9,758 nucleotides of DNA from Sulfurimonas sp. (GTDB lineage Bacteria; Campylobacterota; Campylobacteria; Campylobacterales; Sulfurimonadaceae): the NCBI GenBank assembly GCA_022712845.1, contig JAFLJV010000131.1, forward strand, positions 1-9,758, read 5' to 3'. The translations under genes were made by a program, and so were the position numbers. Within the stretch, counting starts at the first letter, position 1. Every line of letters starts with the position of its first letter. Positions 6,497-9,758 of this stretch are shown piece by piece. A model generated the notes under the pieces. That model did not search any database, was not told the DNA's origin, and was given only the letters and a program-made list of their open reading frames with translations.

Positions 6497-6784
6497 TTAA
6501 ACCTTTTTAGCTTTAAAAGTTGAAGCTAGATTTAAATCATCTAAAAGATGTAAAAGTTGCTCATCTCCAATATTCATACGAATGTCTATATTGTCCTTTA
6601 AAACAAGTTTATTTAAGTAACCAATAATTGAAGATGTAATAGATAAAGAATCTACAATATTTATAATTAAACTTTTATTATTTTCAATGACACCATCTAT
6701 ATTTTGTTTAATTATTTGAAAATCACTAATGCTTTTCATGTTACCTTCTATAGTAACAATATTTGAACTTATTGATATTTCCAT
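6497..6784 (-). CDS. STAS-like anti-sigma factor antagonist
   Basis: A 95-residue small cytosolic protein with the strand-helix pattern of STAS antagonists: an opening beta-strand pair ([13 protein letters not shown], 2-14), a helix, a core strand [14 protein letters not shown] (37-50), then [10 protein letters not shown] (51-60) where family members have DSSGLGLL, and a final helix (about 75-92). The phospho-accepting serine should be S51 or S52. The family's preceding Asp is T50 here and the following Gly is I53, so the site is divergent. Context is the strongest support: it is the first gene of a unit ending in a kinase/phosphatase regulator of STAS proteins. The ATG at 6784 has AAAAGG seven bases upstream. 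Divergence makes the family call less than certain. Confidence 0.72.
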   Translation of the reverse strand: MEISISSNIVTIEGNMKSISDFQIIKQNIDGVIENNKSLIINIVDSLSITSSIIGYLNKLVLKDNIDIRMNIGDEQLLHLLDDLNLASTFKAKKV

Positions 6785-6816
6785 AAAGTAGCCTTTTATT
6801 TTTAAAGTAGTGTATA

Positions 6817-6822
6817 ACTATA
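6817..6822 (-). promoter_or_regulatory. Candidate -10 box for the STAS/MCP/regulator unit
   Basis: On the minus strand TATAGT in the 52-base gap after rarA would start transcription near 6810, giving a 26-base leader that contains the AAAAGG ribosome site. An overlapping TTATAC/TATACA is an alternative. The three genes could also be read through from the kpsF promoter. Confidence 0.35.
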
Positions 6823-6836
6823 AACATTAAAGCAAA

Positions 6837-7916
6837 CTAAAACTGGCTGTTGTTTTTTGTGTTTTTTATCCAATTCTTCATTTTATTTTCATAGCCAATA
6901 TTATTTAACTCTATAAAATTTAAATTTATTTGATTTTTTGGTGAATTTAAAGCTTTATTTATTGCTAAATATGATGAGTTTGATTTTGGAGAAGCGGATA
7001 AATAAACAACAGCTTGAGCTAAAATAATTCTAGCTTCAGGATATCCAATTTTATTGACACTTGTCATTGTGGATGTTGTTAAAGTTAATGCTTGTGGGTT
7101 TGCATTTCCTACATCTTCACTAGCAAAAACTACAAGTCGTCTTGCTATAAAATCTGCACTTTCTCCTCCATCAATAAGACGAGCAAGATAATATATACTT
7201 GCATTCATATCAGAAGCTCTCATAGATTTAATTAAAGAACTTATCAAATCATAATGAACACCAATTTCACTACAACCTGCACTAAGTGCATTAGGACGAA
7301 GAGACTTTAAGTTTTTTAGAGTTATATTTGAATCTAAGTGAGAAGAAGATTCTAAAAGAGTAAGCATAGCTCTTGCATCACCACCACTACTTGCTACTAA
7401 ATACTCTTTAGCGTCATTACTGCATGTAAGTTTAGTTTGTATAAGGGTTTTATCTAAAAGTATTGTTAATGCTTTATTTGAAACATAGTATAGTTCAAAA
7501 AGCATTGAACGAGAACGGATAGCAGAGGTTAGTGAAAAGAATGGATTCTCCGTAGAAGCACCTATAATTAAAACAGAGTTTTTCTCCATTACAGGAAGTA
7601 AAACTTCTTGTTGGTTTTTAGCTAAACGGTGAACTTCATCTATAAATATTAGAGGTTTTTCTAGGGTATTTTTATATTGATCAAATATTTTTCGTAGTTG
7701 TTCTACCTTAAGTGAGGTTGCATTAAATTCATAAAATGGTAACTCCATTTTTTTGGCAATAATTCTAGCAAGTGAGGTTTTTCCACATCCAGCTGGACCA
7801 AATAAGAAACTGTGTCCTAGAGCTTTTTTTTCACATAATATTCTAAGTGGAGAACTTGGAGATGTTAGATGTTCTTGACCAAGTAAATCATCAAAATTTT
7901 CTACTTTATTTTTCAC
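6837..7916 (-). CDS. rarA: RarA/MgsA-like AAA+ ATPase of replication-fork recombination
   Basis: A 359-residue clamp-loader-like AAA+ ATPase of the RarA/MgsA/WRNIP1 family, acting in the cytosol at stalled replication forks. Motifs run in order: DDLLGQEHL (9-17), Walker A GPAGCGKTS (40-48), Walker B LIFIDEVHR (89-97, D93/E94), sensor 1 GASTENP (119-125), the arginine-finger region SAIRSRS (131-137) and sensor 2 GGDARAML (178-185). The family-specific tetramerisation part follows with DGGESADFIARRLVVFASEDVGNANP (249-274; key residues ASEDVGNA) and YLSASPKSNSSY. It is short: most members are about 390-450 residues, and the usual C-terminal YPHD...YLP-type segment is absent, replaced by a lysine/asparagine-rich tail. 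The start is GTG at 7916, overlapping the upstream pseudouridine synthase by 11 bases, with GAGAG-type purines ahead. Confidence 0.9.
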   Translation of the reverse strand: MKNKVENFDDLLGQEHLTSPSSPLRILCEKKALGHSFLFGPAGCGKTSLARIIAKKMELPFYEFNATSLKVEQLRKIFDQYKNTLEKPLIFIDEVHRLAKNQQEVLLPVMEKNSVLIIGASTENPFFSLTSAIRSRSMLFELYYVSNKALTILLDKTLIQTKLTCSNDAKEYLVASSGGDARAMLTLLESSSHLDSNITLKNLKSLRPNALSAGCSEIGVHYDLISSLIKSMRASDMNASIYYLARLIDGGESADFIARRLVVFASEDVGNANPQALTLTTSTMTSVNKIGYPEARIILAQAVVYLSASPKSNSSYLAINKALNSPKNQINLNFIELNNIGYENKMKNWIKNTKNNSQF

Positions 7917-8691
7917 CTCGTTCTCTCTTTAGCTTATCTTCTGCTTTTAGAAATGTGTATAATGCTCCATACTCACTTCTAGTTAAAAATCTTGTTTTTC
8001 CAGTTGGAAGATTATTTAACTCAATCTCTGCAAAACTTATTCTTTTTAAGTCAGCTACATCAGCTGAAAAGTGAGCAAAAAATCGTCTTATTTCACGATT
8101 TTTACCTTCAGATATTGCTATTTTTAAGATAGAGTAGTTATGTTCATTTTTTTGAATTTTATAACCTATAAATGGTGCAAAAGTCATGCTTGTTACTTTT
8201 GAGTGAGAATGTCCACCAGCAGTTGCATCATCAAGAGTCATTCCATTAAGCATGGCAGCTTCCATCTCTGAAGTTATTTCACCTTTGATTTTTACTTTAT
8301 ATATTCTTTCAAGATTTGAATTCATAAGTGAGGTTGCGATTTTTGAAGCATCTGTTAGAAGTAAAACACCTTCTGTTGCATAGTCAAGTCGTCCTATAGG
8401 GATAAAATGCTTATATTTATTATCTAATCCATCATAGATAGTTCTTCTCCCTTTAGGGTCATTTTTTGTTACAAGTTCACCTTTTGGTTTGTTGTAAACA
8501 ATAACTGTGTACTTGTCTCTTGGAGCAATTCGTTTTCCACTTACATAAACATCAACATCTTTTTCTTCAACTTGCGTAGCTGGGTTATCTTGTATCTCTC
8601 CATCTACTCTTACATAACCATCTTGAATAGCTTTATCAGCTTCTCTTCTTGAGTAGCTTGAGTGGTGGGCAATATATTTATTTAATCTCAT
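7906..8691 (-). CDS. rluB: RluB/RsuA-family ribosomal RNA pseudouridine synthase
   Basis: A 261-residue enzyme that isomerises a specific uridine in rRNA to pseudouridine. An N-terminal S4 RNA-binding domain (1-60: MRLNKYIAHHSSYSRREADKAI start, GYVRVDG at 25-31) leads into the catalytic domain. This carries YNKPKG (66-71), GRLDYATEGVLLLT (100-113) with catalytic D103, and SEGKNREIRRFF (194-205). These match the RsuA/RluB/RluE/RluF family. RluB, which modifies the 23S peptidyl-transferase region, is the best guess, but substrate choice among family members is not certain. The C-terminal lysine/arginine-rich tail overlaps the rarA start. The gene starts four bases after the kpsF stop, so it sits in a kpsF-rluB-rarA operon. 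Confidence 0.9.
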   Translation of the reverse strand: MRLNKYIAHHSSYSRREADKAIQDGYVRVDGEIQDNPATQVEEKDVDVYVSGKRIAPRDKYTVIVYNKPKGELVTKNDPKGRRTIYDGLDNKYKHFIPIGRLDYATEGVLLLTDASKIATSLMNSNLERIYKVKIKGEITSEMEAAMLNGMTLDDATAGGHSHSKVTSMTFAPFIGYKIQKNEHNYSILKIAISEGKNREIRRFFAHFSADVADLKRISFAEIELNNLPTGKTRFLTRSEYGALYTFLKAEDKLKRERGEK

Positions 8692-8695
8692 CGTT

Positions 8696-9658
8696 TTATG
8701 AAATCCCTTTTTCTATTAAGGTGTGAATATGAAGTACACCCTTTATATTTTTATCTTTATCTGTTACAACCAAAAGTTGTATCTTCATCTCTTCTATCAT
8801 GATAAGTGCATCACTTGCAAGTATATTTTCATCATCTAGCGTTTTAGGGTTTTTAGTTGCGTATTTTAAAACTTCATCTTCAAGTGAAAAATCATTACTT
8901 AATAATGCTCTACGGATATCACCATCACTAACAAGTGCTAAAAGTTTGTTAGTGTTATCAGTTATTAAAACTGTCCCTAGTCTACCTTCACTAATTTTTA
9001 AAATAGCCTCTTTTACAGTTGAGTTTTTTGAAATAGTAGGAAGATTTTTCTTACGCATCAAATCACTAACTTTTATAAAAAGTTGTTTTCCTAAAGCCCC
9101 ACCAGGATGAAATGATGCAAAATCATTTTTTTTAAAGTTTCGTGCTTTCATAAGGCAAATAGCTAGAGCATCACCAAGAGCAAGAGTTAGAGTTGTTGAG
9201 CTAGTTGGTGCTATATTTAGTGGACAAGCCTCTTTTTCAACTATAACATCTATAACTAAGTCACTATATTTTCCAAGTGTTGAGTTTTTACTTTTTGTCA
9301 TACCAATAAGAGGAGTATTAAATCTTTTAACATGAGGAAGTATAGAACTTAGTTCTTCACTTTCTCCACTGTAGCTAATAGCAATAACTACATCATTTTT
9401 ATCAATCATTCCTAAGTCACCATGAAGTGCTTCTGTTGGATGTAAAAAAAAACTTGGAGTTCCAGTAGATGCAAAAGTTGCAGCCATTTTAGCACCAATC
9501 AAACCTGATTTACCAACACCAGTGATGATAAGCTTACCTTCACAAGCAAGTATCATATCAACTGCTTTACTAAAAGTATCATCAATATTTGTTGCAGAAT
9601 CTAAAAGAGTTTGGGCTTCAATATTTAAAGTTTCTTGTGCTATTTGTTTGTAATTCAT
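8696..9658 (-). CDS. kpsF: D-arabinose 5-phosphate isomerase (KdsD/KpsF family)
   Basis: A 320-residue enzyme converting D-ribulose 5-phosphate to D-arabinose 5-phosphate, the first committed step to Kdo for lipopolysaccharide. The SIS domain (about 35-170) has GVGKSG (47-52, K50), FLHPTEALHGDLGM (71-84, H79), ISYSGESEE (94-102) and then ASFHPGGALG (181-190) with H184; these correspond to the conserved catalytic lysine, glutamate and histidines of the family. Two CBS domains follow (about 205-255 and 268-318; SDGDIRRAL at 244-252). Full length. The ATG at 9658 lies six bases after a perfect TATAAT and has no Shine-Dalgarno sequence, so the transcript is predicted to be leaderless. It heads the kpsF-rluB-rarA operon and is divergent from the purN-like gene. 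Confidence 0.95.
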   Translation of the reverse strand: MNYKQIAQETLNIEAQTLLDSATNIDDTFSKAVDMILACEGKLIITGVGKSGLIGAKMAATFASTGTPSFFLHPTEALHGDLGMIDKNDVVIAISYSGESEELSSILPHVKRFNTPLIGMTKSKNSTLGKYSDLVIDVIVEKEACPLNIAPTSSTTLTLALGDALAICLMKARNFKKNDFASFHPGGALGKQLFIKVSDLMRKKNLPTISKNSTVKEAILKISEGRLGTVLITDNTNKLLALVSDGDIRRALLSNDFSLEDEVLKYATKNPKTLDDENILASDALIMIEEMKIQLLVVTDKDKNIKGVLHIHTLIEKGIS

Positions 9659-9664
9659 GCTGAT

Positions 9665-9670
9665 ATTATA
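9665..9670 (-). promoter_or_regulatory. -10 box of kpsF, predicting a leaderless mRNA
   Basis: On the minus strand TATAAT is followed by ATCAGC and then the ATG at 9658. Standard spacing puts +1 on the A of the ATG. No ribosome site lies between. Confidence 0.6.
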
Positions 9671-9690
9671 GCGTTTTTAGCTTCATAAGA

Positions 9691-9696
9691 TATAAT
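9691..9696 (+). promoter_or_regulatory. -10 box of the purN-like gene, predicting a leaderless mRNA
   Basis: TATAAT is followed by TCGCGT and the ATG at 9703, the same six-base spacing as kpsF on the opposite strand. GTTTTTAG about 15 bases upstream fits a T-rich Campylobacterota promoter without a -35 box. Confidence 0.6.
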
Positions 9697-9702
9697 TCGC
9701 GT

Positions 9703-9758
9703 ATGAAAAACATCATTATATTATTTAGCGGAGATGGCTTTAATGCCCAAAATATTGT
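9703..9758 (+). CDS. purN: PurN-like phosphoribosylglycinamide formyltransferase, 5' fragment
   Basis: Only the first 18 residues are in the window, MKNIIILFSGDGFNAQNI. They match the start of GAR transformylase PurN (in E. coli MNIVVLISGNGSNLQAII): a hydrophobic first strand, the phosphate-binding SGxGxN loop and a following helix. PurN adds a formyl group in the third step of purine synthesis. The usual SGNGSN reads SGDGFN here, so the call rests on a short and slightly divergent stretch. The gene is divergent from kpsF, and the intergenic space is only 44 bases. Confidence 0.65.
   Translation, partial: MKNIIILFSGDGFNAQNI

Noticed and set aside
6837..6930. Frameshift at the end of rarA
   Set aside because: I read the other two frames through the tail and found no continuation of RarA-like sequence, so a simple frameshift is not supported.
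7847..8074. Plus-strand 75-residue ORF spanning the rluB/rarA junction
   Set aside because: Antisense to two conserved genes, with no start signal or recognisable domain.
8799..9110. Plus-strand 103-residue serine-rich ORF
   Set aside because: Antisense to the CBS domains of kpsF; the Ser/Leu-rich composition is typical of a shadow frame.
1..9758. CRISPR array, insertion sequence, phage or tRNA-associated island
   Set aside because: No regularly spaced repeats, transposase or integrase motifs, terminal inverted repeats or tRNA were seen, and base composition is even throughout.

Overview
The window is AT-rich chromosomal DNA. Its protein-sequence style, the rpmI-rplT pair with no adjacent infC, the KpsF/RluB/RarA series, the NIT-type chemoreceptor and T-rich promoters with only a clear -10 box all suggest a Campylobacterota bacterium, perhaps Sulfurimonas- or Arcobacter-like. 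That assignment is an inference from gene character, not a database match. The first 14 bases match the 3' end of the common Illumina adapter, so the left edge looks like an untrimmed contig end that cuts an SDR oxidoreductase gene.

Layout. On the minus strand at the left, a short MTA/SAH-nucleosidase-like protein is followed, through an ATGA overlap, by a short-chain dehydrogenase that runs off the contig. Divergent from these, on the plus strand, are a small HPt phosphotransfer protein and the 4.5S (SRP) RNA gene. A 76-residue protein of unknown function lies on the minus strand. Next, on the plus strand, come rpmI and rplT, separated by an unusually long intercistronic segment that can fold into three hairpins. 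A hairpin follows rplT, where it converges with the long minus-strand block.

From 9658 down to 2836 all genes read leftward: kpsF-like (SIS + 2 CBS), rluB-like pseudouridine synthase, rarA, a STAS-like protein, a NIT-domain methyl-accepting chemotaxis protein, and a REC-PP2C-HATPase regulator. The first three are tightly packed (4-nt gap, then 11-nt overlap). The last three are also tightly packed (2-nt gap, then 1-nt overlap), with 52 bases between the two sets. A purN-like gene starts at 9703 on the plus strand, divergent from kpsF, and runs off the right edge.

The most interesting content is twofold. First, the STAS / NIT-MCP / REC-PP2C-HATPase cluster, with an HPt protein about 1.2 kb away, has the parts of an HptB-HsbR-HsbA-type partner-switching pathway, with a chemoreceptor built into the operon. 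Second, four genes (nucleosidase-like, 76-aa protein, kpsF, purN) have a -10 box ending 5-6 bases before the ATG and no visible Shine-Dalgarno sequence. This predicts leaderless transcripts. Genes inside operons, and genes with longer leaders, mostly keep a recognisable Shine-Dalgarno sequence.
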